A stretch of DNA of 64,000 bases from Vibrio stylophorae (GTDB lineage Bacteria; Pseudomonadota; Gammaproteobacteria; Enterobacterales; Vibrionaceae). The stretch lies in the NCBI RefSeq assembly GCF_921293875.1, contig NZ_CAKLDI010000001.1, forward strand, positions 1,208,475 to 1,272,474, written 5' to 3'. The position numbers and the translations under genes were made by a program. Of the stretch, positions 43,367-53,206 are shown piece by piece. The notes beneath the pieces were generated by a model, which worked only from the letters and a program-made list of their open reading frames with translations, did not search any database and was not told where the DNA came from. Numbering within the stretch: the stretch's first letter is position 1; each line of letters begins with the position of its first letter.

Positions 43367-44347
43367 GTGGCACAACAATTTGAAGATCGTTTTCACCGTA
43401 AGTTTTACTACCTACGGTTGTCGGTGACAGACGTATGTAATTTCAAATGTACTTACTGTTTGCCGCATGGCTATCGTCCGACGAATAAGCCATCTACATT
43501 TCTTTCTTTGCCAGAGATTGAGCGCGTGATCGCGGCGTTCTCCGATTGTGGTACCGATAAGATTCGGATCACCGGGGGAGAGCCTTCGATGCGACGGGAT
43601 CTGCCGGAAATCATTCATGCTGCGGCCAATAGGGTCTCTGAAGTGGCAATGACCACCAATGGCTATCGCATGGCACGCGACGTCGCGACTTGGCGTGAGG
43701 CTGGCCTCACCCGCATCAATGTCAGTGTGGATAGCTTGGATCCGCGTCAATTTGCGCAAATCACAGGTGAAAATCGTTTCGCGCAGGTGATGGCTGGGAT
43801 TGATCAAGCCTTTGCCGTAGGTTTTGAGCAAATCAAAGTCAATAGCGTTTTGCTCAAAGATCTCAACAGCCAAGATCTCCCTAAATTTTTAGCTTGGATT
43901 AAAGATCGTCCCATTCAGCTTCGTTTTATTGAGTTGATGCAAACCGGTGAGATGGATAGCTTATTTACTAAGCACCATCAATCAGGTGTGAGCATTCGCA
44001 ACCAACTAATGGCACAAGGCTGGCAGCTCAAAGCGCGCAAAGCCAATGATGGCCCTGCGCAAGTTTTTACCCATCCAGATTATCTTGGTGAAATTGGTTT
44101 GATCATGCCCTATGAAAAAGGGTTTTGCGCCAGCTGTAATCGCCTGCGTATTTCTGCGCTGGGTAAATTGCACTTGTGTTTATTTGGTGATCAAGGCATC
44201 GATTTGCGTGATTATCTACAGGCAGATAACCAAAAGCCAGAGCTGATTGAACAGATTCAACAGGCGTTGCAAAGCAAGGCGCAGGGGCATTATTTGCATC
44301 TTGGCGACTCCGGCGCGACGCCACACTTGGCATCCATTGGCGGCTAG
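43367..44347 (+). CDS. moaA: GTP 3',8-cyclase MoaA
   Basis: 326 residues (E. coli 329). A radical-SAM enzyme that rearranges GTP to 3',8-cH2GTP, the first step of molybdenum cofactor synthesis. The N-terminal cluster motif is [20 protein letters not shown] near residue 15 (CxxxCxxC); SAM/GTP contacts include [16 protein letters not shown] near 70. The second cluster is [20 protein letters not shown] near 257, with LYIGG-type end LASIGG (MoaC coupling GG). The start is GTG at 43367 with ggaaagg 6 bases before; an earlier TTG at 43352 lies in that ribosome site. Downstream of the Moco riboswitch. Confidence 0.97.
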   Translation: MAQQFEDRFHRKFYYLRLSVTDVCNFKCTYCLPHGYRPTNKPSTFLSLPEIERVIAAFSDCGTDKIRITGGEPSMRRDLPEIIHAAANRVSEVAMTTNGYRMARDVATWREAGLTRINVSVDSLDPRQFAQITGENRFAQVMAGIDQAFAVGFEQIKVNSVLLKDLNSQDLPKFLAWIKDRPIQLRFIELMQTGEMDSLFTKHHQSGVSIRNQLMAQGWQLKARKANDGPAQVFTHPDYLGEIGLIMPYEKGFCASCNRLRISALGKLHLCLFGDQGIDLRDYLQADNQKPELIEQIQQALQSKAQGHYLHLGDSGATPHLASIGG

Positions 44348-44402
44348 GCCAATGTTGATGTCATTGCGTATACAAATTAGAAAGAAAATAGAGGATTAAT
44401 TG

Positions 44403-44930
44403 ATGAGCCATGCTGCAAAAGAGTTCAAACCTGCACACGTTGCTGTTTTAACCGTTTCTGATACCCGTAATCTTGAAACCGATACCTCGGGTCAATATTA
44501 CGTGGATAACCTGATTGAAGCGGGCCATAAAGTCGTGGATCGCGCCATTGTGATCGATGATATCTATAAAATTCGCGCCATTGTGTCGAAGTGGATTGCC
44601 GATGAAAATGTGCAAGTGATCATCAGCACCGGTGGCACTGGTTTTACTGCGCGTGATTACACCCCTGAAGCGTTGATGCCGTTGTTTGATAAAGAGATTG
44701 AAGGTTTTGGTGAGCTTTTCCGCGCTATTTCTTATCAAGAAATTGGTACCTCAACCGTGCAATCTCGCGCGTTGGGCGGTTTTGCGAATAAAACCGTGAT
44801 TCTTGCAACCCCTGGCTCAACCAATGCTTGTCGCACGGCGTGGACCAAAATCATCAAAGAGCAGCTCGATTCTCGTCATCGTCCATGTAATTTTATGCCG
44901 CATGTTAAAGTGATCGCGGAGGAAGCATGA
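44403..44930 (+). CDS. moaB: Molybdenum cofactor biosynthesis protein MoaB
   Basis: 175 residues (E. coli 170). MoaB-type molybdopterin-binding fold: [20 protein letters not shown] near residue 14, [20 protein letters not shown] near 75 (GGTG loop) and [19 protein letters not shown] near 140. In archaea it adenylylates molybdopterin; in E. coli MogA does this and MoaB is dispensable. The ATG at 44403 follows an agaggatt ribosome site. It overlaps moaC by ATGA. Confidence 0.95.
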   Translation: MSHAAKEFKPAHVAVLTVSDTRNLETDTSGQYYVDNLIEAGHKVVDRAIVIDDIYKIRAIVSKWIADENVQVIISTGGTGFTARDYTPEALMPLFDKEIEGFGELFRAISYQEIGTSTVQSRALGGFANKTVILATPGSTNACRTAWTKIIKEQLDSRHRPCNFMPHVKVIAEEA

Positions 44931-45430
44931 GCCAAGCGTCTATGGACACTGAGCAACAACTGTCGCACCTCAATGCTAAAGGCGAAGCCAATATGGTGGA
45001 TGTCTCTGAAAAAGCCGTGACCGTGCGTGAAGCGCGTGCCGAGGCTGTGGTCAAGATGTTGCCACAAACGCTTGAGATGATTGTGGCAGGCACGCATCCC
45101 AAAGGGGATGTATTTGCTACCGCCCGTATTGCTGGCATTCAGGCGGCGAAACGCACTTGGGATTTGATTCCGCTGTGTCATCCGCTGCTGCTATCGAAAG
45201 TGGAAGTACAACTGCAGGCCGATCATCACAATCATAGCGTTCGCATTGAAAGCTTGGTCAAACTCAAAGGCCAAACGGGCGTTGAGATGGAGGCGCTGAC
45301 CGCAGCTTCTGTGGCCGCATTGACCATCTACGATATGTGCAAAGCGGTGCAAAAAGATATGGTGATTGAAAGCGTGCGTTTACTTGAAAAAACAGGTGGC
45401 AAATCGGGCACCTTTAAGGTGGATGCATGA
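44927..45430 (+). CDS. moaC: Cyclic pyranopterin monophosphate synthase MoaC
   Basis: 167 residues (E. coli 161). It converts 3',8-cH2GTP, the MoaA product, into cyclic pyranopterin monophosphate. Signatures: [20 protein letters not shown] near residue 17, [20 protein letters not shown] near 67 and [20 protein letters not shown] near 111, with catalytic Lys/Asp in [11 protein letters not shown]. Start overlaps the moaB stop (ATGA); a later ATG at 44942 is possible. Overlaps moaD by 4 bp. Confidence 0.97.
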   Translation: MSQASMDTEQQLSHLNAKGEANMVDVSEKAVTVREARAEAVVKMLPQTLEMIVAGTHPKGDVFATARIAGIQAAKRTWDLIPLCHPLLLSKVEVQLQADHHNHSVRIESLVKLKGQTGVEMEALTAASVAALTIYDMCKAVQKDMVIESVRLLEKTGGKSGTFKVDA

Positions 45431-45672
45431 TTACCGTTCGTTTTTTTGCCGCGCTCAAAGAGCGTGTGGGCGTTGAAACGCTGACATGGCCAGCGGTGCC
45501 TGAAACCACCGCTGCATTGCGCGATGCGTTGGCTGCGCAAAGTGATGAATGGCATCAAGCGCTGACTCAAGGTCCTTTGCTAGTGGCTGTTAATCATACC
45601 ATGACGCATTGGTCTCAAGCGCTTGAAGCGGGTGATGAGGTTGCGTTCTTTCCGCCAGTGACGGGTGGTTAG
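45427..45672 (+). CDS. moaD: Molybdopterin synthase sulfur carrier subunit MoaD
   Basis: 81 residues, a ubiquitin-like small subunit whose C-terminal Gly-Gly (PPVTGG) carries the thiocarboxylate that makes the dithiolene. Start [20 protein letters not shown]. The ATG overlaps the moaC stop, and its end overlaps the extended frame of moaE. Confidence 0.95.
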   Translation: MITVRFFAALKERVGVETLTWPAVPETTAALRDALAAQSDEWHQALTQGPLLVAVNHTMTHWSQALEAGDEVAFFPPVTGG

Positions 45673-45694
45673 ACGAAGTGATGAAGGCATTTTG

Positions 45695-46240
45695 ATGATG
45701 GATTCAACGACCAATTTAACATCAGCGCAGGCGCCTGATTTGACGTCAATTGAGATCAGCGTACAGACGCAGGATTTCACCCTGCAGCACGAATATGATG
45801 CACTCGTTGCACGCAGCGGCGGTGAAGGTGCTGGCGCTGTGGTCACTTTTGTTGGCCGAGTGCGCGATACCAATAGGCCGCATCTTGCGACTGGTGATGC
45901 CCAGCAAAAAGGTGAAGTGAGCGGATTATTTCTAGAGCACTATCCGGGGATGACCGAAAAGGCGCTTGCGAGTTTGATTTGTGAGGCGAAAACGCGTTGG
46001 CCGCTGCTCGCGGTAAAAATCATTCATCGCGTCGGACAGCTCAATGCAGGCGATCAAATCGTATTTGTGGGTGTGGCCAGTCAGCACCGTGTCGCGGCAT
46101 TTGAAAGCTGTATGTACCTGATGGATACCCTGAAAACCGCTGCGCCTTTTTGGAAAAAAGAGCAAACGCAAAGTGGTGAACATTGGGTCGCAGCAAAAGC
46201 CAGTGATGATGCACAAGCGGCGCGCTGGCAAATCGATTAG
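45695..46240 (+). CDS. moaE: Molybdopterin synthase catalytic subunit MoaE
   Basis: 181 residues from the ATG at 45695 (45698 also possible). A dimeric subunit that inserts sulfur from MoaD into cPMP. Signatures are GAVVTFVGRVRDTN near residue 46, FLEHYPGMTEKALASLICEA near 79 and IHRVGQLNAGDQIVFVGVAS near 110, with DTLKTAAPFWKKEQT near 138 (catalytic Lys). An unusual insert (RPHLATGDAQQKGEVSG) after the first motif and about 20 extra N-terminal residues make it longer than E. coli MoaE (150). Last gene of the operon. Confidence 0.94.
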   Translation: MMDSTTNLTSAQAPDLTSIEISVQTQDFTLQHEYDALVARSGGEGAGAVVTFVGRVRDTNRPHLATGDAQQKGEVSGLFLEHYPGMTEKALASLICEAKTRWPLLAVKIIHRVGQLNAGDQIVFVGVASQHRVAAFESCMYLMDTLKTAAPFWKKEQTQSGEHWVAAKASDDAQAARWQID

Positions 46241-46267
46241 CGGATTATGCCGCTGATAACACTTATC

Positions 46268-46290
46268 AAAACGCGCTTTTAGCGCGTTTT
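46268..46290 (+). terminator. Rho-independent terminator of moaABCDE
   Basis: aaaacgcgct / agcgcgtttt with a ttt loop and T8, 27 bp past moaE. Confidence 0.85.
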
Positions 46291-46330
46291 TTTTATGGCG
46301 GGTGATGGGGTGAAGGTTCGTGAATATCAA

Positions 46331-46353
46331 AAAGGGACGATAAACGTCCCTTT
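46331..46353 (-). terminator. Rho-independent terminator of the FKBP gene
   Basis: aaagggacg / cgtcccttt with a 5-nt loop. T-rich sequence follows on the minus strand. Confidence 0.8.
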
Positions 46354-46414
46354 CCATTCGCGGTGATTTGCTATGCGTGATGAATATTGACGCCATAGCA
46401 AACGTTGTAGCGCG

Positions 46415-46891
46415 CTAGTCTTTACCGACAATCTCAAGGAGCTCGACATCAAAAATCAGCAATGCACCGGCGGGAATACGGCCCACACTGCGCTTGCCAT
46501 AACCTAGCGGCGCTGGAATATAGAAACGTTTTTTCTCACCGACCACCATGGTCTGGACGCCTTCAGTCCAGCCTGCAATCACTTGGTGCAAACCAAAGGT
46601 AATGGGTTCGTTGCGCTGTACTGAGCTATCAAATACGGTGCCATCCAGTAGGGTGCCGTGATAATGCACTTTGACGGCATCGCGTGGGCCAGGGTGTGTG
46701 GTGCCTGTCCCTTGCTCTAGGGTTTCATATTGTAAGCCAGAGGCTGTGGTGGTGACGCCAGCTTTGTTTTTATTTTCCGCAAGAAAGGCTTCGCCCTTGG
46801 CAAGATTGGCATCGTAGCCTTTGCTTCCCGCAATGCGCTGGTACAGGCCAAAAATCAAAAATGCAGCAAATAAAATCAGAAAAAACTTCAC
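46415..46891 (-). CDS. Membrane-anchored FKBP-type peptidyl-prolyl isomerase
   Basis: 158 residues with an N-terminal hydrophobic anchor (KFFLILFAAFLIFGLY, about 2-17) that lacks a clear cleavage site. One FKBP domain follows (about 50-156): VKVHYHGTLLDGTVFDSSVQ, ITFGLHQVIAGWTEGVQTMV, RFYIPAPLGYGKRSVGRIPA then LIFDVELLEIV; the binding-pocket Tyr, Phe, Asp, Val-Ile and Trp positions are present. It lacks the long dimerisation segment of FkpA and FklB. The likely role is periplasmic, catalysing proline isomerisation in exported proteins. Confidence 0.88.
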   Translation of the reverse strand: MKFFLILFAAFLIFGLYQRIAGSKGYDANLAKGEAFLAENKNKAGVTTTASGLQYETLEQGTGTTHPGPRDAVKVHYHGTLLDGTVFDSSVQRNEPITFGLHQVIAGWTEGVQTMVVGEKKRFYIPAPLGYGKRSVGRIPAGALLIFDVELLEIVGKD

Positions 46892-46960
46892 GATGGCTCC
46901 TCGCCAGATGTTGTCATTGAATGGCCGTCATCATACGTTTTGTGCTCGCTGTAGCAATAA

Positions 46961-46985
46961 AAAACGCCGCATGACGCGGCGTTTT
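46961..46985. terminator. Rho-independent terminator of the peptide ABC operon
   Basis: aaaacgccgc / gcggcgtttt with a 5-nt loop. On the minus strand a T6 run follows. It lies between the FKBP gene and the last permease gene. Confidence 0.8.
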
Positions 46986-47081
46986 GTGATGGTTCACCCG
47001 TTTGCTTTTTTCACTGCTTTTCCACGTGGGTGATTTAATGCAGGCGATTTTGGGTTGATTTTGGACGAAAGATAAGTGCGA

Positions 47082-48044
47082 TTAACCTTTGTAGAGCTTT
47101 GGATTAAACACATCGCGTAGCCAGTCGCCCAAGAGGTTGATGACCAGCACTAAACTCACCAATACCAAGCTTGGGAAAGCAATCAGCCACCATTTGCCAG
47201 AAAAGATATTTTCAAAACCGATGCTGATCAAAGAGCCCAAAGAGGGTTGGTCCACCGGCAAACCCAAGCCTAAGAAGGAGAGAGCCGCTTCTGACATTAT
47301 GGCGTTGGCCACTTGCACCGTGGAGATCACCAAAATTGGTGATAGGCAGTTGGGCAGAATGTGGCGGAACATAATGCGTGGTGATTTAAAGCCCATCACA
47401 CGCGCCGCTTCCACATACTCTTTTTTCTTTTCGGCCAGTACACAGGCGCGAATGGTGCGCGCATATTGAGGCCATTCAGCAATACCGATGATCACAACAA
47501 GCATTAACACCGCATATTGGCTAAAGAAATCGCCGCCAAAGCTGGCCTTAAAAATCGCAGAGATGATGATCGCCACCATCATGGTGGAAAAAGAGAGCTG
47601 AATATCTGCAAAGCGCATCAAAAAACTATCGACACGTCCGCCAAAGTAGCCCGCAGAAAGACCAATGATAATGCCTAAAAATAGCTGTAAGCCCACCGCT
47701 AAAAAGCCGATGGTGAGTGATAGGCGAAAGCCGTAAATGATGGTGGAGAGCACATCACGGCCTTGTTCATCGGTACCAAGTAAAAAACGCTCGTCACCCT
47801 CTTCAGTCCATGACGGGGCATAATCTGAGTCCATGATATCAATGGACGCCAAATCGTAGGGGTTGGTGGGCGAGAGCACTGGTGCTAGCAAGGCGACACC
47901 AATAAAGAAAACAAAAATCACAAAGCTGGTGATGGCAACTTTGTCACGCTTAAAGTAGTAGAAAAAATCAGAGGCTAAGAAACGTTGCCATGCATTGGGC
48001 ACCACAGGGTTCATCTCAGCGCTTTGTTGCGTTTGCTCAGTCAT
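47082..48044 (-). CDS. Peptide/glutathione-type ABC transporter permease (DppC/GsiD-like)
   Basis: 320 residues, about six membrane helices. The OppC-type N-terminus (FYYFKRDKVAITSFVIFVFF, ALLAPVLSPTNPYDLAS, LLGTDEQGRDVLSTIIYGFR) precedes the BPD_transp_1 domain. The EAA loop that contacts the ATPase is EYVEAARVMGFKSPRIMFRH near residue 212 followed by ILPN. It starts one base after the GsiC-like gene stop, so translation is coupled. It forms the membrane channel with that gene. Confidence 0.92.
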   Translation of the reverse strand: MTEQTQQSAEMNPVVPNAWQRFLASDFFYYFKRDKVAITSFVIFVFFIGVALLAPVLSPTNPYDLASIDIMDSDYAPSWTEEGDERFLLGTDEQGRDVLSTIIYGFRLSLTIGFLAVGLQLFLGIIIGLSAGYFGGRVDSFLMRFADIQLSFSTMMVAIIISAIFKASFGGDFFSQYAVLMLVVIIGIAEWPQYARTIRACVLAEKKKEYVEAARVMGFKSPRIMFRHILPNCLSPILVISTVQVANAIMSEAALSFLGLGLPVDQPSLGSLISIGFENIFSGKWWLIAFPSLVLVSLVLVINLLGDWLRDVFNPKLYKG

Positions 48045-48045
48045 A

Positions 48046-49023
48046 TTATGCTCCTTTACCCATCAAATTAACCGTTGGGTTGATGATGCCGTAAAGCAGA
48101 TCGACCAAGGTGTTGGTGACCACAAAAATCAAACCGACGAAGATGACGTAGGCGGTGATCAGCGGTGTATCGACGCGGGTAATCGCTTCAAGAAAGAGTT
48201 GTCCTGTACCGGGCCATTGGAACACTTTTTCAGTCAAAATGGTGTAGGCCACCATGGTTCCGATTTGCACGCCACCCACGGTCAGTACGGGGAGCATGGT
48301 GTTTTTTAATGCGTGTCGGTAGTAGATTTTTTTCAGGCCAATGCCCTTGGCTTGGGCAAATTTAATGTATTCAGAGCCAAGCACTTCCAGCATTTCTGAG
48401 CGTACCAAACGAATAAACAGCGGCAGCATAATGGATGCCAGCGCAATGCTTGGCAAAATCAGATGCAAAAGGCCATCCATCGTAAAAAATCCGGACTCCC
48501 AACCGAGCACATTGGCGGTTTCGCCACGACCAAAGGAAGGTAGCCAGCCAAGCTGGATAGAGAACACATACATCAGCAAAATGGCAGTGAGAAATACCGG
48601 AATAGAGATACCGATACTGCTGAGCGCCATAATGATTTTGGTCATCACACTTTTGGGTTTTATTGCGGAATAAACGCCAAGTGGAATGGAGCAAAGAATA
48701 ATGATGAGGGTGGCACCAAACACCAGCTCCAAAGTTGCGACAAGCTTATCGAGGATCACATCGAGCGCTGGGCGTTTAAAGAAATAGGAGGTTCCAAAAT
48801 CACCTTGCACCGCACCGCGAATAAAACGGCCATATTTGGTTAAAAATGGATCGTTGAGTCCCATTTCATCGCGCATAGCTTGACGCTCTGCCTCAGAGAC
48901 GGATTGACCAACGAGCTCTCGCAGTGGATCGCCAAGATTATCTTGAATGGAAAATGCCACCAAACTGATCACAAACATCACAACGATGGCTTGTACCAGT
49001 CGATTGACCAGAAATGAGAACAT
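48046..49023 (-). CDS. Peptide/glutathione-type ABC transporter permease (DppB/GsiC-like)
   Basis: 325 residues. The OppB-type start is MFSFLVNRLVQAIVVMFVIS with a large periplasmic loop (DNLGDPLRELVGQSVSEAER), then five or six helices. The EAA loop is LGSEYIKFAQAKGIGLKKIY near residue 214, followed by YRHALKNTMLPVLTVGG, typical of DppB. Order ATPase, binding protein, DppB, DppC matches E. coli gsiABCD. Confidence 0.93.
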   Translation of the reverse strand: MFSFLVNRLVQAIVVMFVISLVAFSIQDNLGDPLRELVGQSVSEAERQAMRDEMGLNDPFLTKYGRFIRGAVQGDFGTSYFFKRPALDVILDKLVATLELVFGATLIIILCSIPLGVYSAIKPKSVMTKIIMALSSIGISIPVFLTAILLMYVFSIQLGWLPSFGRGETANVLGWESGFFTMDGLLHLILPSIALASIMLPLFIRLVRSEMLEVLGSEYIKFAQAKGIGLKKIYYRHALKNTMLPVLTVGGVQIGTMVAYTILTEKVFQWPGTGQLFLEAITRVDTPLITAYVIFVGLIFVVTNTLVDLLYGIINPTVNLMGKGA

Positions 49024-49118
49024 TCCTTGCCCCTTACAATTCGAAAAACTGCTTCATGCAGACTCAGTCCTATCAATGACCATCCCGCGACTGAGAAACC
49101 GGGTGGACTGGATCACAC

Positions 49119-49141
49119 ATGGGGCAGGCAAGCTGCCCCAT
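49119..49141 (-). promoter_or_regulatory. Intercistronic hairpin between binding protein and permease genes
   Basis: 9-bp perfect stem atggggcag / ctgccccat with a 5-nt loop and no T tract. Such hairpins after periplasmic-binding-protein genes often stabilise the upstream mRNA so the binding protein outnumbers the permease (inference). Confidence 0.6.
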
Positions 49142-49191
49142 ATGCCATGGCAACGGGTTAATTTTCATCAACCCGTTGCCAATGTGGCGTA

Positions 49192-50748
49192 TTACTCAGA
49201 AACAACGAGATCGCCGTAATATGGGAAGTCCATGGCGTTGACGATTGGTTGAATATTGACGTTTGATTTCGCGCCCCAAGCCAAGTTTTCCCAATGTAGC
49301 GGTACAAACGCTGCATCTTTATACAGAATTTGCTCAACTTGTTTGAGCATGGCTGCACGTTTGGCTGGATCGGTTTCGGTATTTGCCGCTTGGGTAAGGG
49401 CATCAACCTGTGGGTTTGAGTAGTAACCACAGTTGTATTGACCTGTACCTGTTTTGGCATTGCGGGTCATGGTCAAAAACTCAGTGAAGTTCGCTGAATC
49501 TTCAGTGTCTGAATGCCAGCCAATCATCAACATATCTGCCGCACACAGATCATACTCAGGCCAGTATTGCGCTTTTGGCATGGTCTTCAGTTCGACATCA
49601 ATGTTGATTTTCGCCAGCATCGAAGCCACAGCTTGCGCTACTTTTGCATCGTTCACATAGCGGTTATTTGGCGCGATCATGGTGATCTTAAAGCCATCTT
49701 TATAACCCGCTTCAGCCATCAGCTGTTTGGCTTTTTTCAAGTCATAACGAGGCACCAAAGCTTCATCATGGCCGATGTAACCGGCTGGGCTTTGCTGGCC
49801 TGCTGTGGTTGCAAAACCTTTCATGATTTTCTTCACGATACCTTCGTTATTGATGGCATGCACAATGGCTTGACGGACACGTGCATCGCGAAGCGCTTCA
49901 TTGGTGTTTTGGTTGAGTTGGAAGGTGATCAGACGGGTGCCTGACATGGTCACCAAGTTCAGACCTTTGGCATCTTTTACTTTGTCGTGATCATTTGGTG
50001 CCACAGGTGCAATGATATCGACATCGCCTGAGAGAAGCGCAGCAACGCGTGTCGCGTTTTCTTTAATTGGCACCAGTGTGATGTGGTCAACGTTGCCTTT
50101 GGTTTGGGTATCCCAGTAGCTGTCAAAACGGTCAAACTCAACTTTGATCCCTTGTTCGCGTTGGGTTACGACAAATGGACCAGTACCTGAGATATTGGTT
50201 GAGGCAAAGGAGTTACCATGTTTTTTGATCTCGCCTTTATCACGACCATCTGCAGTTTTACCGGTATAGAACTTGCTATCCATTGGGAAGATGTAGGTTG
50301 CTGTTTGCAATACCAATGGGAATGGCTGCGCAGACACGAGGTCAACGGTGTGATCGTCCACTTTGACCATTTTGCTAAAGGGCGCAAAGATCGCTTTGAA
50401 ATCAGGCGAAACTTTCAGACGGTCAAAGGTCCAGACGACGTCATCGGCGGTCATGGTGTTGCCTGAGTGGAATTTTACGCCTTGGCGCAAATGAAAACGG
50501 AAGGTGTTTTGGTCAATACGTTCCCATTTTGTTGCAAGACGAGGCTCAAATTGGAAGTCTTGGGTAAAGCGAACCAATGGATCAAAAACCATATGAGACA
50601 GCTGTAATGTACCACCAGACAGCTGCTCATGCGGATCCATTGATACTGGATCGGCATCAAGCGCGACGGTGATATCAGCAGCGGCAACGCCGAAGCTAAG
50701 ACCCGCAGCCATCAAGGCAACGGCAAGTTTTGATTTGAGCATTTTCAT
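49192..50748 (-). CDS. Peptide/glutathione-type ABC transporter substrate-binding protein
   Basis: 518 residues, extracytoplasmic solute-binding family 5. Signal peptide MKMLKSKLAVALMAAGLSFG to about residue 23 (VAAA-DIT). The SBP_bac_5 fold is clear: LDADPVSMDPHEQLSGGTLQ near residue 30, RLATKWERIDQNTFRFHLRQ near 69, GVKFHSGNTMTADDVVWTFD near 90 and LMIGWHSDTEDSANFTEFLT near 412. It binds peptides, glutathione, or nickel/opine-like ligands in the family; the substrate is not predictable. It lies after the ATPase gene (112-bp gap) and before the permeases. Confidence 0.93.
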   Translation of the reverse strand: MKMLKSKLAVALMAAGLSFGVAAADITVALDADPVSMDPHEQLSGGTLQLSHMVFDPLVRFTQDFQFEPRLATKWERIDQNTFRFHLRQGVKFHSGNTMTADDVVWTFDRLKVSPDFKAIFAPFSKMVKVDDHTVDLVSAQPFPLVLQTATYIFPMDSKFYTGKTADGRDKGEIKKHGNSFASTNISGTGPFVVTQREQGIKVEFDRFDSYWDTQTKGNVDHITLVPIKENATRVAALLSGDVDIIAPVAPNDHDKVKDAKGLNLVTMSGTRLITFQLNQNTNEALRDARVRQAIVHAINNEGIVKKIMKGFATTAGQQSPAGYIGHDEALVPRYDLKKAKQLMAEAGYKDGFKITMIAPNNRYVNDAKVAQAVASMLAKINIDVELKTMPKAQYWPEYDLCAADMLMIGWHSDTEDSANFTEFLTMTRNAKTGTGQYNCGYYSNPQVDALTQAANTETDPAKRAAMLKQVEQILYKDAAFVPLHWENLAWGAKSNVNIQPIVNAMDFPYYGDLVVSE

Positions 50749-50795
50749 GCACGACTCCTTATGCGGAAATGATTTCCTATCATGTTGTGTTTGTG

Positions 50796-50817
50796 CTCGC
50801 CCTGAGATGCGGGCGAG
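50796..50817 (-). promoter_or_regulatory. Intercistronic hairpin between ATPase and binding-protein genes
   Basis: 7-bp GC-rich stem ctcgccc / gggcgag with an 8-nt loop in the 112-bp gap; no T tract. Could be a processing or stability element, or mark a separate promoter for the binding protein. Confidence 0.5.
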
Positions 50818-50860
50818 TCATTTTGATTTGTTTGCGTTGGTTGTATTGTGTCGTTTGCGA

Positions 50861-52567
50861 TTAAACGGCGTTGCGAAGACCTGTAAACTCAGGCATCAAT
50901 TGAATCAGCTGGCGGCTGTATTCATGCTGGGCATTGGTAAAGAGTTGTTCGGTTGGCGCCACTTCTAAAAGCTCACCCATTTTCATTACCCCGATGCGAT
51001 CGCACATTTGGCGGATCACCGGTAGGTCATGGCTGATAAACAACATGGTGAGATTGAGCTCTTGTTGCAGATCTTTGAGCAAGTTTAGAATTTGCGCTTG
51101 TACTGAGACATCTAACGCCGAGGTCGGTTCATCGCAAATCAGTAGGCGAGGGCGAGTGGCCAACGCACGTGCAATAGAGATACGTTGACGCTGACCACCT
51201 GAAAACTCATGGGGGTACTTCAGGCCTGCTTTTTGTCCCAAACCCACATAATCGAGCAAATCATTGACCACTTGGCGCGTTTGCGCTTCGCCAGAAGTCA
51301 GGCGATGAAAGCGAATGGGCTCCGCGATAATGTCAAAAATTTTCATGCGCGGATTCATTGAGGTATAGGGGTTTTGAAACACCATTTGCATTTGCCGGCG
51401 CATCGGGCGGCGTTCGTGCTCTGATTTGAGCGCGGTGAGATCCACCCCTTCAAAATGAACCGTACCGCTATTGGGCGTATAAAGTCCTGCGATAACACGG
51501 GCAATGGTGGATTTACCAGAGCCTGATTCGCCCACTAAACCAAAGGTTTCGCCTTCTTTGACGTCAAAACTGACATGGTTGGACGCTTGCACATATTCGC
51601 GGCGACTGGCAAAGAGTGAGTCTTTGGTGGTAAAGCGCAAACAGACATCATCCACTTTTAACAGTGGGCCGGTGTAACTGCGGTGATCTTGGCTTTGGCC
51701 CAGCCAATGGGTTTTGATATTGAGTTCAGGCAGCGCTTTGGCATCCTCGATATAGGTCACCAAAGGGAAGCGATCGAGTTTGATATCAGAGCGTGGTACT
51801 GCCGAGATCAAGCTGCGGGTATAGGCATGCTCAGGCGTACCAAGCACTTGCTTTGTTGGACCAAATTCAACCAACTCACCGCGATACATCACTGCCACGC
51901 GGTCGGTAATATTGGAGACCACACCCATATCATGGGTGACCAGCATGCAGCCGACGTTTTTCTCCATACACAGGGTGCGAATCAAGGTTAGGATTTGATC
52001 TTGAATGGAGACATCCAGCGCGGTGGTGGGCTCATCTGCAATGATTAAATCAGGCTCACCAGCAAGGGCGATGGCGATTACTACACGCTGGCGCATGCCG
52101 CCGGAAAACTGGTGTGGGTACTGTTTTAGACGGTTTTCAGGCTGCGGTATGCCCACCTGTTTCATTAAATCTAAGGCGCGCTGATAGGCTTGCTCATCGG
52201 AAACCTTCATATTGGCATGAATGGTTTCGACCAATTGCTGCTCAACGGTAAACAGTGGATTGAGCGAGGTCATGGGATCTTGAAAAATAAAGCCAATTTT
52301 GTTGCCGCGAACATTGAGCATGGCTTTATGACTGAGCCCAGAGATTTTCTCACCATCAAGATAGATCTCGCCCCCAGCAACCAGCCCTGGTGGGCTTAAA
52401 AGATCAATAATGGCGTTACCAACGGTGGATTTCCCTGCACCGGACTCGCCAACCACCCCCACGATTTCACCGCGTTCAATCTCAAAGGAGAGTGACTCCA
52501 CTGCGGTATGGGTGCCATGACGTGATGGATATTCGATACGAAGCGAACGAACTTCTAGAAGTGGCAT
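50861..52567 (-). CDS. Peptide/glutathione-type ABC transporter, fused double ATPase (GsiA-like)
   Basis: 568 residues consisting of two oligopeptide-type ATPase domains in one chain, as in GsiA (and YejF). Domain 1 (about 1-260): [56 protein letters not shown]. Domain 2 (about 300-560): [56 protein letters not shown]. Each ends in an OPP-type tail ([25 protein letters not shown]). It powers the DppB/C-like permeases. First gene of the four-gene minus operon. Confidence 0.93.
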   Translation of the reverse strand: MPLLEVRSLRIEYPSRHGTHTAVESLSFEIERGEIVGVVGESGAGKSTVGNAIIDLLSPPGLVAGGEIYLDGEKISGLSHKAMLNVRGNKIGFIFQDPMTSLNPLFTVEQQLVETIHANMKVSDEQAYQRALDLMKQVGIPQPENRLKQYPHQFSGGMRQRVVIAIALAGEPDLIIADEPTTALDVSIQDQILTLIRTLCMEKNVGCMLVTHDMGVVSNITDRVAVMYRGELVEFGPTKQVLGTPEHAYTRSLISAVPRSDIKLDRFPLVTYIEDAKALPELNIKTHWLGQSQDHRSYTGPLLKVDDVCLRFTTKDSLFASRREYVQASNHVSFDVKEGETFGLVGESGSGKSTIARVIAGLYTPNSGTVHFEGVDLTALKSEHERRPMRRQMQMVFQNPYTSMNPRMKIFDIIAEPIRFHRLTSGEAQTRQVVNDLLDYVGLGQKAGLKYPHEFSGGQRQRISIARALATRPRLLICDEPTSALDVSVQAQILNLLKDLQQELNLTMLFISHDLPVIRQMCDRIGVMKMGELLEVAPTEQLFTNAQHEYSRQLIQLMPEFTGLRNAV

Positions 52568-53206
52568 GTTCAGACCTCAACTGCTTTGGCAGCGTTCTGC
52601 CCTGTCTGTAAATTGAATCCCTTCATCATCAGAATAATCTTCTGATCAATGCTTGGGCGACAATTTGGCAAAGATTGAACTGAAATGCAAACCAAATGCA
52701 CAAAAAACATGCGATAGATTAATTTATGAGCAAATCGAGTGCTTTTATATGTGTATTTTATAATTTTTTATGCTGCATATAAGTTGCGAACTTGATCATG
52801 TCTGATGTTGTGATAGTCAATAAAAACAGGGGATATGGCTAAGTCGTTATTTTATGTGCGGGTAATTTTAGTGCATATTATTTGGTGATACCTTCATCTT
52901 TTCTTATCTATTGTTTTTGAGCGTTATGCTAGCTTGTTATTCAGTCTAGGTGATTTTTGTATAGTTTATTTATCTATAAATAATCAAATTGTCGGTGGTT
53001 TGCTCTGCTTATAACTATGGGGCCGTAACGTCATCACGTGAGGGATTTGAATAATAGGTTTAGAAAGTCTTGCAAAGAGGTTGCTGCAGATGATTTGACT
53101 TGTGCAGTGATTGCCTTTGTTTGATTGATGGGTATGCGGCGGTTGTCGCAGTGGCTATCAGATTGATTGTTTATCATCAGTTCATAGCTATAAAGGAGAA
53201 TCAAGG
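52568..53206. other. 639-bp A/T-rich non-coding region
   Basis: Visibly poorer in G+C than the flanking core genes, with T-rich stretches around 52740-53000. It lies between the divergent ABC operon and the first DUF3137-like gene. A short minus frame at 53034-53222 shows no ribosome site. No repeat or att site was found. H-NS binding is a possibility from composition alone. Confidence 0.5.
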
